Shown here: piece by piece, positions 17,228 to 25,945 of the stretch
Numbering within the stretch: the stretch's first letter is position 1
How the letters are laid out: each line of letters begins with the position of its first letter
NCBI GenBank assembly: GCA_032017425.1
Contig: DALZPW010000003.1
Reading direction: 5' to 3' (one strand)
Length of the DNA: 64,000 nucleotides
Source: Faucicola tetraodonis
GTDB taxonomy: Bacteria; Pseudomonadota; Gammaproteobacteria; Pseudomonadales; Moraxellaceae
Translations under genes and position numbers: made by a program
Notes under the pieces: generated by a model
Told to the model about the DNA's origin: nothing
Database searches by the model: none
The model's input: only the letters and a program-made list of their open reading frames with translations

Positions 17228-18700
17228 ATGAATTTACAAAACACAGCAATACCTATTACCGATGATTATGAAGTGGACATCATTAAGTTGTTCTCAATCA
17301 TGGCGGTAGTATATGGTATTATCGGTATGGCAATTGGGGTGTTCATTGCATCACAATTGGCATGGCCTGCCCTCAATTTTGGTATCCCTTGGCTAACATT
17401 TAGCCACTTGCGTCCATTGCACACCAACGCGGTGATTTTTGCATTTGGTGGTTGTGCGTTATTCGCAACTTCATATTATATCGTTCAAAGAACGTGTAAA
17501 ACGCGTTTATTCGCACCTTATCTAGCCTGGTTCACCTTTTGGGGATGGAACCTTGTTATTGTTGGCGCAATTATTACCCTACCCTTGGGTTTAACCTCAG
17601 CGAAAGAATATGCTGAGCTTGAATGGCCCATTGATATTTTAATTGCCGTGGTGTGGATATCTTATGCTATTGTGTTTTTTGGTACGTTATTGAAACGCAA
17701 AACCTCGCATATCTACGTTGCTAACTGGTTCTTTGCGGCATTTATTTTGACCATTGCGTTACTGCATATTGTCAATAGTATGGCAATCCCTGTGAGCTTT
17801 TGGAAGTCATATTCCTTGTTTGGCGGTGCAACTGACGCTATGGTGCAATGGTGGTATGGTCACAACGCCGTAGGTTTTTACTTAACAGCCGCCTTTCTGG
17901 GTATGATGTATTACTTTGTGCCTGTACAAATCGGTCGTCCTATTTACTCTTATCGTTTATCTATTATCCACTTTTGGGCGTTAATTGCGTCTTATATGTG
18001 GGCGGGTGGTCACCATCTTCATTATTCAGCACTCCCTGACTGGGCACAGTCTTTAGGGATGGTATTTTCTATCATTTTATTTGCGCCTTCATGGGGCGGT
18101 ATGATTAATGGTGTACTTACCTTATCTGGTAGCTGGGATAAACTTCGCACAGACCCTATTATTCGTTTCTTGATTGTTGCACTGTCCTTCTATGCGATGT
18201 CAACGTTTGAAGGTCCGATGATGTCAATCAAAACTGTCAATGCGTTATCCCACAATACTGACTGGACCGTTGGTCACGTGCATTCTGGTGCGTTAGGCTG
18301 GGTTGGTATGATTACCGTTGGTTCATTATATGTATTGATTCCACGTATTTGGAACAAACAAAAAATGTATTCAACTGATTTAATCACCACGCACTTTTGG
18401 CTGGCTACTGCAGGTACTATTTTCTACATCGTATCGCTTTGGATTTCAGGTATTGGTCAAGGTATGATGTGGCGTGCTACAAATCCAGATGGAACGCTGG
18501 TGTATAGTTTCGTTGATACTGTCTTGTTCTCGCACTATCCTTACATTGGTCGTGCATTTGGTGGTTTATTGTATGTCACAGGTATGGTCGTTATGGCTTA
18601 CAACGTCTACAAAACTATCACGATGCCAAGCACTAAAACTGTTGAAGTAGCGGATACCACTACACCTGTAGTAGAAACTGCTACCGTAAAACAGATTTAA
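17228..18700 (+). CDS. ccoN: cbb3-type cytochrome c oxidase subunit I
   Basis: 490-residue catalytic subunit of the high-affinity terminal oxidase that reduces oxygen to water and pumps protons under low oxygen. About twelve membrane helices are visible. Expected haem/copper ligand regions are present: FSHLRPLHTNAVIFAFGG, WYGHNAVGFYLTAAFLG, GGHHLHYSALPDW and TVGHVHSGALGWVGM. First gene of ccoNOQP, with AAAGGA 9 nt before the ATG and ccoO 10 bp downstream. Confidence 0.96.
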   Translation: MNLQNTAIPITDDYEVDIIKLFSIMAVVYGIIGMAIGVFIASQLAWPALNFGIPWLTFSHLRPLHTNAVIFAFGGCALFATSYYIVQRTCKTRLFAPYLAWFTFWGWNLVIVGAIITLPLGLTSAKEYAELEWPIDILIAVVWISYAIVFFGTLLKRKTSHIYVANWFFAAFILTIALLHIVNSMAIPVSFWKSYSLFGGATDAMVQWWYGHNAVGFYLTAAFLGMMYYFVPVQIGRPIYSYRLSIIHFWALIASYMWAGGHHLHYSALPDWAQSLGMVFSIILFAPSWGGMINGVLTLSGSWDKLRTDPIIRFLIVALSFYAMSTFEGPMMSIKTVNALSHNTDWTVGHVHSGALGWVGMITVGSLYVLIPRIWNKQKMYSTDLITTHFWLATAGTIFYIVSLWISGIGQGMMWRATNPDGTLVYSFVDTVLFSHYPYIGRAFGGLLYVTGMVVMAYNVYKTITMPSTKTVEVADTTTPVVETATVKQI

Positions 18701-18710
18701 GGAGAGACTC

Positions 18711-19328
18711 ATGCAACTCAATCATGAAATTATTGAAAAAAACACGGGTCTTCTACTTATCCTAATCGTTGTAGCTATTAGTTTTGCGACTTTGGTAGAA
18801 ATCGTGCCATTGATTTATACCAAAGAGGTTAACCAACCTTTGCCCAATATGAAGCCATGGACTGCCCTTGAGATGGAAGGTCGTGATATTTATATTCGTG
18901 AAGGCTGTCACGTCTGTCATACCCAAATGGTTCGTCCTCTTCGGGCTGAAGTGGAACGCTATGGACCTTACTCGCGCGCAGCTGAATCCGCTTGGGATCA
19001 TCCCTTCTTATGGGGTTCTAAACGTACTGGACCTGATCTTGCGCGTGTGGGCGGACGCTATTCTGATGACTGGCAACGTGAACACTTGATTAACCCACAA
19101 TCATTGGTACCTGAGTCTGTGATGCCATCATTTGCTTGGTTAGCAAAAAATGACGTTAACCCTGGAGAAGTACAAGCAAAAATGCGTCTATTCCGTGACC
19201 ATTTTGGTGTGCCTTATAGCGATGCTGATATTGCAGGTGCACCTGATGCGGTACAAGGTAAAACTGAGCTCGATGCTGTTGTTGCATATTTACAACAACT
19301 GGGCACTGCAATGAAAGGTCAACGTTAA
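18711..19328 (+). CDS. ccoO: cbb3-type cytochrome c oxidase subunit II
   Basis: 205-residue mono-haem cytochrome c subunit anchored by one N-terminal helix (about 13-35). The haem site is GCHVCHTQMVRPL (Cys66, Cys69, His70), with the distal methionine probably in PESVMPSFAWL. It passes electrons from CcoP to the CcoN active site. GGAGAG lies 7 nt before the ATG. Its stop codon TAA shares a base with the ATG of ccoQ. Confidence 0.95.
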   Translation: MQLNHEIIEKNTGLLLILIVVAISFATLVEIVPLIYTKEVNQPLPNMKPWTALEMEGRDIYIREGCHVCHTQMVRPLRAEVERYGPYSRAAESAWDHPFLWGSKRTGPDLARVGGRYSDDWQREHLINPQSLVPESVMPSFAWLAKNDVNPGEVQAKMRLFRDHFGVPYSDADIAGAPDAVQGKTELDAVVAYLQQLGTAMKGQR

Positions 19329-19501
19329 TGTTGGGCACATTACACAGTATCGCAACGGTCGCAGCGTTTATCGCTTTTATTGCGATTGTTTGGTGGGCTT
19401 ACTCGCCAAAGAATCGCAAACGATTTGAAGAAGATGCAAAACTTGCGTTAGATGACGAAGACCTAACAGGTGCATCACAACGCAATAAGGATAAAAAATG
19501 A
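19328..19501 (+). CDS. ccoQ: cbb3-type oxidase small subunit CcoQ
   Basis: 57-residue protein: one membrane helix (about 8-24, IATVAAFIAFIAIVWWAY) followed by a charged cytoplasmic tail SPKNRKRFEEDAKLALDDED. Position between ccoO and ccoP, the length and the WWAYSPKNRKRFEEDA pattern identify it as CcoQ (FixQ), which stabilises the oxidase. The ATG overlaps the ccoO stop (TAATG), and the TGA overlaps the ccoP start (ATGA), so translation is coupled. Confidence 0.92.
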   Translation: MLGTLHSIATVAAFIAFIAIVWWAYSPKNRKRFEEDAKLALDDEDLTGASQRNKDKK

Positions 19502-20676
19502 GTGGATTTTGGAGTTTTTGGATAACCCTATTTTCCATCGCTTGTTGGGCTTGGATTTTGTTCTGGTTAGTCGGTGTATTGGGTTATCGCCCAAAAATGT
19601 CGGATGACGGTACTACAGGCCATGAATACGATGGTATCCAAGAGTTTGACCGTCCATTACCAAAATGGTGGTTAGTAATCTTTTGGGGTACATTAGCTTG
19701 GGCACTACTATACATGCTATTGTTCCCATCAGTAATGCCAGGCTCATGGAAAGGTATCACTACGGTAAAAGTAGATGGTCAAGATGTTCCTTGGACCAGT
19801 GCTAATGAATTAGCATCCGATCTTGAGCGCAATAATGCCGTATTTACTGGCACGTTCAATGATAAAATCTTAAAAGACAAAGCGGTAACGGCGCAAATTG
19901 ATAGCCTTGCTAAATTACAAGCGCAGCAAGCTAAAAATGCAGAACCGAATGCCGAATTAAAATCGCAAATTGATAAAGGTATTGTAGGACTGGCACCTGC
20001 CGTTCTAAAACTTTCTCAAGATCCTCAAGCGATTAAAATTGGTCAGCGTTTGTTCTTACAAAACTGTTCAGTGTGTCATGGCTCACAAGCGCATGGTGCA
20101 CCCGGTTATCCAAACTTGACGGACAATGACTGGATTTATGGCGGTACACCCGATAAAATCTTGTTAACCCTAAATCATGGTCGCGTGGGTGGTATGCCAG
20201 CTTGGAAAGCGCAGATTGGTGAAGATGGTGTTCGCGCCGCAGCTGAATACGTACTATCACTATCACCCGGTCATGGTTCAAAAGAAAATGGTCAGTTGAA
20301 CCAAACTTTGGTTAATCAAGGTAAGGCTATTTTTGATACTAACTGTGCGGTATGTCACGGTAAAGATGCCAAAGGTAACCATGATATCGGTGCGGTGAAT
20401 CTTACGGATGACATTTGGTTATATGGTGGCGACCGTGAAACGGTTCGTACTACGTTACGTAACGGCCGTGCCGGTGTGATGCCACATTGGGATACCAAAT
20501 TGGGTAACGAGCGTATTATGTTATTGGCGGCGTATGTTTATTCATTAAGCGATCACAAACAAGATGGCTCTGTGATGACGCCAACCACTGTTGTTAATAA
20601 AGAACGTGGTGCAGCCTCTACCCCAGTTGAAACTGCAAATGCGGTCAAATCTGCGGTTGCTAGTGCGGTAAAATAA
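19498..20676 (+). CDS. ccoP: cbb3-type cytochrome c oxidase subunit III
   Basis: 392-residue di-haem cytochrome c. Two hydrophobic N-terminal helices (about 5-28 and 58-80) and a Gly/Pro-rich linker precede two cytochrome c domains with haem sites CSVCHG (Cys190, Cys193, His194) and CAVCHG (Cys283, Cys286, His287). The methionine ligands are probably in VGGMPAWK and AGVMPHWD. It accepts electrons from soluble or membrane cytochromes. The Ala/Val-rich tail after 360 is low complexity. Last structural gene; no ccoG, ccoH, ccoI or ccoS follows. Confidence 0.95.
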   Translation: MSGFWSFWITLFSIACWAWILFWLVGVLGYRPKMSDDGTTGHEYDGIQEFDRPLPKWWLVIFWGTLAWALLYMLLFPSVMPGSWKGITTVKVDGQDVPWTSANELASDLERNNAVFTGTFNDKILKDKAVTAQIDSLAKLQAQQAKNAEPNAELKSQIDKGIVGLAPAVLKLSQDPQAIKIGQRLFLQNCSVCHGSQAHGAPGYPNLTDNDWIYGGTPDKILLTLNHGRVGGMPAWKAQIGEDGVRAAAEYVLSLSPGHGSKENGQLNQTLVNQGKAIFDTNCAVCHGKDAKGNHDIGAVNLTDDIWLYGGDRETVRTTLRNGRAGVMPHWDTKLGNERIMLLAAYVYSLSDHKQDGSVMTPTTVVNKERGAASTPVETANAVKSAVASAVK

Positions 20677-20692
20677 TTTTTACCCGCCACTT

Positions 20693-20723
20693 AAAAAAGC
20701 GAGTTTTAGTTACTCGCTTTTTT
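20693..20723 (+). terminator. Intrinsic terminator after ccoP (likely bidirectional)
   Basis: Stem AAAAAAGCGAGT / ACTCGCTTTTTT with a 7-nt loop and a T tract on the plus side. The A tract on the other side would also serve the convergent ArsC-like gene. Confidence 0.88.
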
Positions 20724-20766
20724 ATTGCGGATTGACTTTTCCTTGTCCCTCTTTACTTGCCTAGTT

Positions 20767-21120
20767 TTACATGCCTAGTTTTTCAAAGGCAGTTTCATCA
20801 AAACCAATGATTAACTCATTGTTTGAGACGACAATCGGGCGCTTAATCATACTTGGTTGCGCCACCATCATATCTAAAGCAGCATCCACATCTTGCTTTA
20901 TTTGGGCTTTTTGCGCATCGCTAAGTTTGCGGTAGGTTGTGCCTTTGCTATTCATGATTTTGTCGATACCAACTGTTTCGACCCAATGTGCTAATGTCGG
21001 TTTATTTATCGCCTGTTTTTTATAGTCAAAAAATTCATACTCCAAACCCAGTGCAGTTAATTTATCAAACGCCTTTTTCATGGTGCTACAATTTTTGATA
21101 CCGTAGATGGTGATGCTCAT
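20767..21120 (-). CDS. ArsC/Spx-family protein (YffB type)
   Basis: 117-residue thioredoxin-fold protein. MSITIYGIKNCSTMKKA carries the single active-site cysteine (Cys11); EYEFFDYKK, the TYRKLSD stretch and MIKRPIVV (conserved Arg before the cis-Pro-like segment) match the YffB branch of the ArsC family. True arsenate reduction needs further cysteines or a glutaredoxin partner, so I call it an ArsC-fold reductase of unknown substrate. Single gene, divergent from leuS. Confidence 0.85.
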   Translation of the reverse strand: MSITIYGIKNCSTMKKAFDKLTALGLEYEFFDYKKQAINKPTLAHWVETVGIDKIMNSKGTTYRKLSDAQKAQIKQDVDAALDMMVAQPSMIKRPIVVSNNELIIGFDETAFEKLGM

Positions 21121-21215
21121 ATTACCTCCTTTTTTTATCGCAATTTTTACGGTTTTAGGCTATGCTATGGGGCTTAAAATACCTTCCCATTCAAATACTG
21201 CAAATTCAGACCATT

Positions 21216-23876
21216 ATGAGTAATTCAGCTTTAACCAGTCAATACCAACCCCAAGAGATTGAGCCCGCCCAACAACAAAAATGGGAACAGCAAAATCGCT
21301 ATCAAGTAAACAACGCGGCATCAGATAAGCCGTCACGTTATTTGCTGTCTATGTTCCCTTACCCCAGTGGTAAACTACATATGGGGCACGTGCGCAACTA
21401 CACGATTAGTGATGTGTTGAGTCGTTACTACCGGTTAAAGGGTTATGAAGTATTGCAGCCAATGGGCTGGGATGCGTTTGGTATGCCTGCAGAAAATGCA
21501 GCGATTGCCAATGCTGTTGCCCCTGCTGCGTGGACGTTTTCAAACATTGATAACATGCGCGCACAGCTTAAATCATTAGGACTATCGATTGACTGGTCAC
21601 GTGAATTTGCTACTTGTACGCCAGAGTACTACAAGTGGGAACAATGGCTATTTGTACAACTGTTCAAAAAAGGCTTGGTATACAAAAAACTCTCAACTGT
21701 GAATTGGGACCCTGTTGATAATACCGTCCTTGCCAATGAGCAAGTGGTAGATGGTCGCGGTTGGCGCTCAGGTGCGTTAATTGAAAAACGCGAAATCCCC
21801 ATGTACTACTTTAATATCACCGCCTATGCAGACGAGCTGTTAAATGATTTGGATAAGCTAGAAGGTCATTGGCCACAGCAAGTGATTACCATGCAGCGCA
21901 ACTGGATTGGTCGCTCTGAAGGCATGGAAATTCATTTCCCTTATACCTTAAATGGTGAAGAAAAAACCCTAGATGTATTCACTACCCGTCCTGATACCTT
22001 AATGGGCGTGACTTATGTATCGGTGGCAGCTGAGCATCCACTAGCAAAACACGCGGCCGCGACAAATCCTGCCCTACAAAGCTTTATTGAAGCCTGCAAA
22101 AAAGGTTCAGTTGCCGAAGCAGACTTAGCCAAAGCTGAAAAAATGGGTATGGACACGGGTCTGACTGTCACCCATCCGTTGACAGGTCAGCAAGTGCCTG
22201 TTTGGGTCGCTAACTACGTCTTAATGAGCTACGGTTCTGGCGCTGTCATGGCAGTCCCTGCGCATGATGAACGCGACTTTGAATTTGCCAATAAATACCA
22301 GTTACCTATCAAACAAGTGATTGACCTAGACGAACATCATAAGCAAGGTCAACAGTTTGATGCGACCACTTGGCAAGACTGGTATGGCGATAAGCAAAAT
22401 GGCGTGGCTATTAACTCGGGTGAGTTAGACGGTTTAAATTTTAAACAAGCCTTTGACAACATTTTAACCCAACTTGAGCCAAAAGGCTTGGGTAAAAAAA
22501 CCATTAATTATCGGCTACGTGATTGGGGAGTATCTCGCCAGCGTTATTGGGGTTGCCCAATTCCGGTGATCAACTGCGCCGACTGCGGTACAGTGCCTGT
22601 TCCTGAAAATCAGCTGCCTGTGGTATTACCCTTAGATGTGGTGCCCGATGGACGTGGCAATCCCCTCAACAATCTTGCTTCATTTACCGATGTCAACTGC
22701 CCATGTTGCGGTAAGCCTGCCAAACGTGAAACCGATACCTTTGATACCTTTGTAGAATCAAGCTGGTATTACGCGCGTTTTGCCTCACCCAATTATACTG
22801 ATGGGATGATTAATAAAGTCGCCGCCGATAAATGGCTACCTGTGGATCAATATGTAGGCGGTGTTGAGCACGCCGTGTTACATTTACTGTATGCGCGTTT
22901 TTTCCACAAACTCATGCGTGATGAAGGCTTGGTGCAGGGTGATGAACCCTTTGCTAATTTACTCACCCAAGGCATGGTCTTGGCGGGTACTTATCTTCGC
23001 GAAAATGCCGATGGTAGCAAATCCTATTACTTTCCAGAAGAAGTTGATATCCGCTACAACGACAAAGGTCAGCCCATCGAAGCGACCTTAAAAGCCGATG
23101 GTCAGCCTGTCAAAATTGGCAAAATCGAAAAAATGTCGAAGTCAAAAAACAATGGCGTCGACCCACAAGCGACCATTGATCAATATGGCGCAGACACAGT
23201 CCGACTTTACACCATGTTTACCGCGCCTGTCGACCAGACGCTTGAATGGATTGACGATGGGCTAAAAGGTCCGTATAACTTTTTGAAAAAAGTATGGCGT
23301 TATACCATCGAGCATGGTGACACACTGGCACAACAATCTTTAACCGCAGCAACGCTATCGGTGAGTGACGCTCCGTCGCTTAGTAAAGCCGCTAAAAGTC
23401 TACGCCGTAAAACACATGATACTATCGGCAAATTAGATGACGCCTTTGGCAAAAACTTGGCGCTCAATACCCCTGTGTCATTTTTAATGGAATTGTCGAA
23501 CGAACTCACTGCATTTGACATTCGTTCAGATAGCGATTTGGCGGTAGCCAATGAAGCACTCATAACGTTATTGACCTTGCTCACCATGTACGCGCCGCAC
23601 ATGGCAGAAGTCTTACTTGAGGAGTTAGGGATTGATGTGATGACGCTAACCTATCCACCCGTTGATACTTCAGCCTTGGTACAAGACACTATTACCATGG
23701 TGGTGCAAGTCAATGGCAAAATCCGTGGTCAAATGGAGGTGGCGCCAAACAGTGACAGCGATTGGTTAAAAGCCGAAGCGAAACAACTCGACAGCGTCGC
23801 TAAATTCATCACCGGCGATATCGTCAAAGAAATCGTGGTGCCCAATAAACTGGTTAATATTGTGGTAAAAGCCTAA
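21216..23876 (+). CDS. leuS: Leucyl-tRNA synthetase
   Basis: Class I aminoacyl-tRNA synthetase, about 886 residues. HIGH motif HMGH (55-58 from this start) after PYPSGKL, WDAFGMPAENAA, CP1 editing domain with TTRPDTLMGVTYV and VPAHDERDFEFA, zinc-type cysteines around residue 445-500, and KMSKS at 639-643. I place the start at ATG 21216 because QYQPQEIE then aligns with the usual bacterial N-terminus; an in-frame ATG at 21162 would add 18 residues. Neither has a strong ribosome-binding site. It leads leuS-lptE-holA, an order common in gammaproteobacteria. Confidence 0.96.
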   Translation: MSNSALTSQYQPQEIEPAQQQKWEQQNRYQVNNAASDKPSRYLLSMFPYPSGKLHMGHVRNYTISDVLSRYYRLKGYEVLQPMGWDAFGMPAENAAIANAVAPAAWTFSNIDNMRAQLKSLGLSIDWSREFATCTPEYYKWEQWLFVQLFKKGLVYKKLSTVNWDPVDNTVLANEQVVDGRGWRSGALIEKREIPMYYFNITAYADELLNDLDKLEGHWPQQVITMQRNWIGRSEGMEIHFPYTLNGEEKTLDVFTTRPDTLMGVTYVSVAAEHPLAKHAAATNPALQSFIEACKKGSVAEADLAKAEKMGMDTGLTVTHPLTGQQVPVWVANYVLMSYGSGAVMAVPAHDERDFEFANKYQLPIKQVIDLDEHHKQGQQFDATTWQDWYGDKQNGVAINSGELDGLNFKQAFDNILTQLEPKGLGKKTINYRLRDWGVSRQRYWGCPIPVINCADCGTVPVPENQLPVVLPLDVVPDGRGNPLNNLASFTDVNCPCCGKPAKRETDTFDTFVESSWYYARFASPNYTDGMINKVAADKWLPVDQYVGGVEHAVLHLLYARFFHKLMRDEGLVQGDEPFANLLTQGMVLAGTYLRENADGSKSYYFPEEVDIRYNDKGQPIEATLKADGQPVKIGKIEKMSKSKNNGVDPQATIDQYGADTVRLYTMFTAPVDQTLEWIDDGLKGPYNFLKKVWRYTIEHGDTLAQQSLTAATLSVSDAPSLSKAAKSLRRKTHDTIGKLDDAFGKNLALNTPVSFLMELSNELTAFDIRSDSDLAVANEALITLLTLLTMYAPHMAEVLLEELGIDVMTLTYPPVDTSALVQDTITMVVQVNGKIRGQMEVAPNSDSDWLKAEAKQLDSVAKFITGDIVKEIVVPNKLVNIVVKA

Positions 23877-23884
23877 TTGATTAT

Positions 23885-23914
23885 AAGGGCTTATTGGCAA
23901 CCTAAGCCCTTTTT
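23885..23914 (+). terminator. Intrinsic terminator after leuS
   Basis: Stem AAGGGCTTA / TAAGCCCTT with a 9-nt loop followed by a short T run, 9 bp after the leuS stop. lptE starts 94 bp later, so lptE-holA may be partly transcribed separately. Confidence 0.7.
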
Positions 23915-24007
23915 GACCTTAAAGCTTTATAATGAAGCATTATAATAAAGTGTTATCACAAGCAATACCGACAATCATAGATGGGTAACTAACAGACAGG
24001 TAACTAT

Positions 24008-24574
24008 ATGAATCAGCCATTTCTTCGTATCTTCCTAAGCAGTGTGTTACTGACGCAGCTACCTGCCTGTGGTTTTCATCTACGCGGGTATGATGCGCCC
24101 ATGTCACAGAATATCCCGACCACTGAGCTGATTTTTAACAACACGCCTGAAGCCTATGCGGTTAAAAATTCGTTGAAAAAACAACTGGACCAGATGAGCA
24201 TTAACACTCAAGATAAGGTGATTGATAAAAATGCAACCAACCAATCAAATACTACCTTGCCTGCCAGTATTGAAGTCAAAAACATTCGCCTGCAAAACTA
24301 CCAGCTACGCGGTATTTTGACCGAAATTCGCATGGTGTTAAGCGCAGAGGTAAGCTATCGCGCCATTGAAAATGGTCAACCCCGCACGCTGACCAATACG
24401 ATTCAAGTACAGCGCAGCTATCAGTATGACCAAGGCGTGGTAGCGACCGACAATCCCCAAGCCGAGCAAATTAAAGTATGGTTGTATGACAACCTGGCGC
24501 AGCGTATTGCTGACCAATATGTCGCACTGAGCCTTCCTAAAATCACCAAACTGTCGACCACAACTACCCCCTAA
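24008..24574 (+). CDS. lptE: LPS-assembly lipoprotein LptE
   Basis: 188-residue outer-membrane lipoprotein that plugs and assembles the LptD lipopolysaccharide translocon. Signal peptide with lipobox LPAC (Cys21), followed directly by GFHLRGY, the standard start of mature LptE. A conserved middle block IRLQNYQLRGILTEIRM and RSYQYDQGVVA support it. The short Thr-rich tail is low complexity. Placed between leuS and holA as usual in this class. Confidence 0.92.
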   Translation: MNQPFLRIFLSSVLLTQLPACGFHLRGYDAPMSQNIPTTELIFNNTPEAYAVKNSLKKQLDQMSINTQDKVIDKNATNQSNTTLPASIEVKNIRLQNYQLRGILTEIRMVLSAEVSYRAIENGQPRTLTNTIQVQRSYQYDQGVVATDNPQAEQIKVWLYDNLAQRIADQYVALSLPKITKLSTTTTP

Positions 24575-24575
24575 C

Positions 24576-24608
24576 CTAATTGATACCTAATTGACACCTA
24601 ATTGATAA
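24576..24608 (+). repeat. 11-bp tandem repeat x3 after lptE stop
   Basis: CTAATTGATAC, CTAATTGACAC, CTAATTGATAA in direct succession, starting 1 nt after the lptE stop codon and ending just before holA. Confidence 0.85.
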
Positions 24609-24615
24609 TACGCTG

Positions 24616-25635
24616 ATGCAGTACAATTTTTTAAATGCCTTTCAACATCTCAAAAATAGGCAAGACCCAGCCACTGGCCTGTGGCTAATGCATGGCGATG
24701 AAGATTTGCTGTCACAGTGGCTGATAGAAAAAATGTCGCCAAATTGGCGGCAGCATAATATGGCAATTTCGCGCATGGATATTACCAGCGCCAAATCATG
24801 GCAAGCGGTTTTGGCAGAGCTGAACAGTATGTCACTGTTTGATGACAACAAAGCCATTATCGTTCACGGTAATCATAAACCCGATAAAGAGGCGTTAACA
24901 GAATTAGAGCAATTTGCGACGAGCAATTCGAGCAATTGCTTAGTCATTATCAGTGATAAATACGATAAGAAAAGCCAAAGCAGTGCGTTTTTTTCGCTTT
25001 GCGATAAATTTGGTCAGGTCATCGAATGTCATATTTATCAAGAACAGCAACGCGAACAACTGCTACAGCAACACGCGCAAGACTTTGGGCTCGAACTCAC
25101 CAAACCCGCTTGGCAAATGCTAATGGCACAAACTCAGCATAATTTGCTAGCGGCTTACCAAAGTCTGTGGCGACTCTCCTATCTCTATGCTACAACAGAT
25201 GCGAATCCCCCTACCCATTTTGTGACCATCGATGAGCCTCAGCTGTTTGATGGGTTGGTGAGTCAATCTATGTTTACCACCTTTGATTTATCGGATGCCA
25301 TGTTGGCAGGTGATACCGCGCAGGTTGCAAAAATCTTACAGCAACTCAAAGCCAGTGAAGAACCAGAGAGTCTGGTGTTATGGATGATAGCCAAAGATAT
25401 GCGCAATATTTTAAGCTTGCAATCAGGGGCAAGCTATCAAAGCCTCGGCATTTGGCAAAGTAAGCAACAGCTGTATAGTAAAGCCCTGCATCGTCATTCC
25501 CATGACGCTACCCGAAACTGGTCGGATGCGCTGTACCAAGCCGACCAAGCCATCAAAGGTCTGTTGCAACAACCGGCTTGGGAGCTGCTCTACCAACTCG
25601 CTTTTCGCCTAGCGGGTCAACCATTATTTCACTAG
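24616..25635 (+). CDS. holA: DNA polymerase III delta subunit
   Basis: 339-residue clamp-loader subunit that opens the sliding clamp. Features of the family: LWLMHGDEDLLSQWLIEKM at the N-terminus, LNSMSLFDDNKAIIVHG, NCLVIISDKYDKKSQSS, the domain II linker, and the C-terminal EEPESLVLWMIAKDMRNIL helix typical of HolA. Length matches E. coli HolA (343). Starts 41 bp after lptE. Confidence 0.92.
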   Translation: MQYNFLNAFQHLKNRQDPATGLWLMHGDEDLLSQWLIEKMSPNWRQHNMAISRMDITSAKSWQAVLAELNSMSLFDDNKAIIVHGNHKPDKEALTELEQFATSNSSNCLVIISDKYDKKSQSSAFFSLCDKFGQVIECHIYQEQQREQLLQQHAQDFGLELTKPAWQMLMAQTQHNLLAAYQSLWRLSYLYATTDANPPTHFVTIDEPQLFDGLVSQSMFTTFDLSDAMLAGDTAQVAKILQQLKASEEPESLVLWMIAKDMRNILSLQSGASYQSLGIWQSKQQLYSKALHRHSHDATRNWSDALYQADQAIKGLLQQPAWELLYQLAFRLAGQPLFH

Positions 25636-25638
25636 TTG

Positions 25639-25673
25639 CTTTAAAAGTTACTTTAAAAGTTGCTTTTAAAAAT
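25639..25673 (+). repeat. 12-bp tandem repeat x~3 after holA stop
   Basis: CTTTAAAAGTTA (25639-25650), CTTTAAAAGTTG (25651-25662), then a degenerate third copy CTTTTAAAAAT. Confidence 0.8.
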
Positions 25674-25680
25674 GCTCCGC

Positions 25681-25706
25681 AACCTTTGCAATCTTTGCAA
25701 CCTTTC
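25681..25706 (+). repeat. 9-bp tandem repeat x3
   Basis: AACCTTTGC, AATCTTTGC, AACCTTTC in direct succession. Confidence 0.8.
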
Positions 25707-25945
25707 AAACAGCACGCCTATCAAACCACCGTACAATCCACCACCCCCCAAATTTTTAATGCGTTTTTGTTACTCATAACATTCATTTTATAATCCAGCA
25801 AGATTATGTGGTTATAATTAAAAATCCTTTCGGCTTACCTGTTTTTATTGCAATTTATTCTCATTTAGCTTTTAATACTCCCTGTTACAAAGCTGTATTT
25901 ATTTAATTTTTTTCAATTGTTTATCCCTTGATAAGGCTTGGCACG

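Larger units (their letters stand above)
25636..25945. other. Intergenic region with two tandem repeats
   Basis: About 310 bp upstream of macA. It begins with a 12-bp unit CTTTAAAAGTTA/G repeated about three times (25639-25673), 3 nt after the holA stop, then a 9-bp unit AACCTTTGC repeated three times (25681-25706). The rest is AT-rich and probably holds the macA promoter. No gene seen. Confidence 0.6.
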
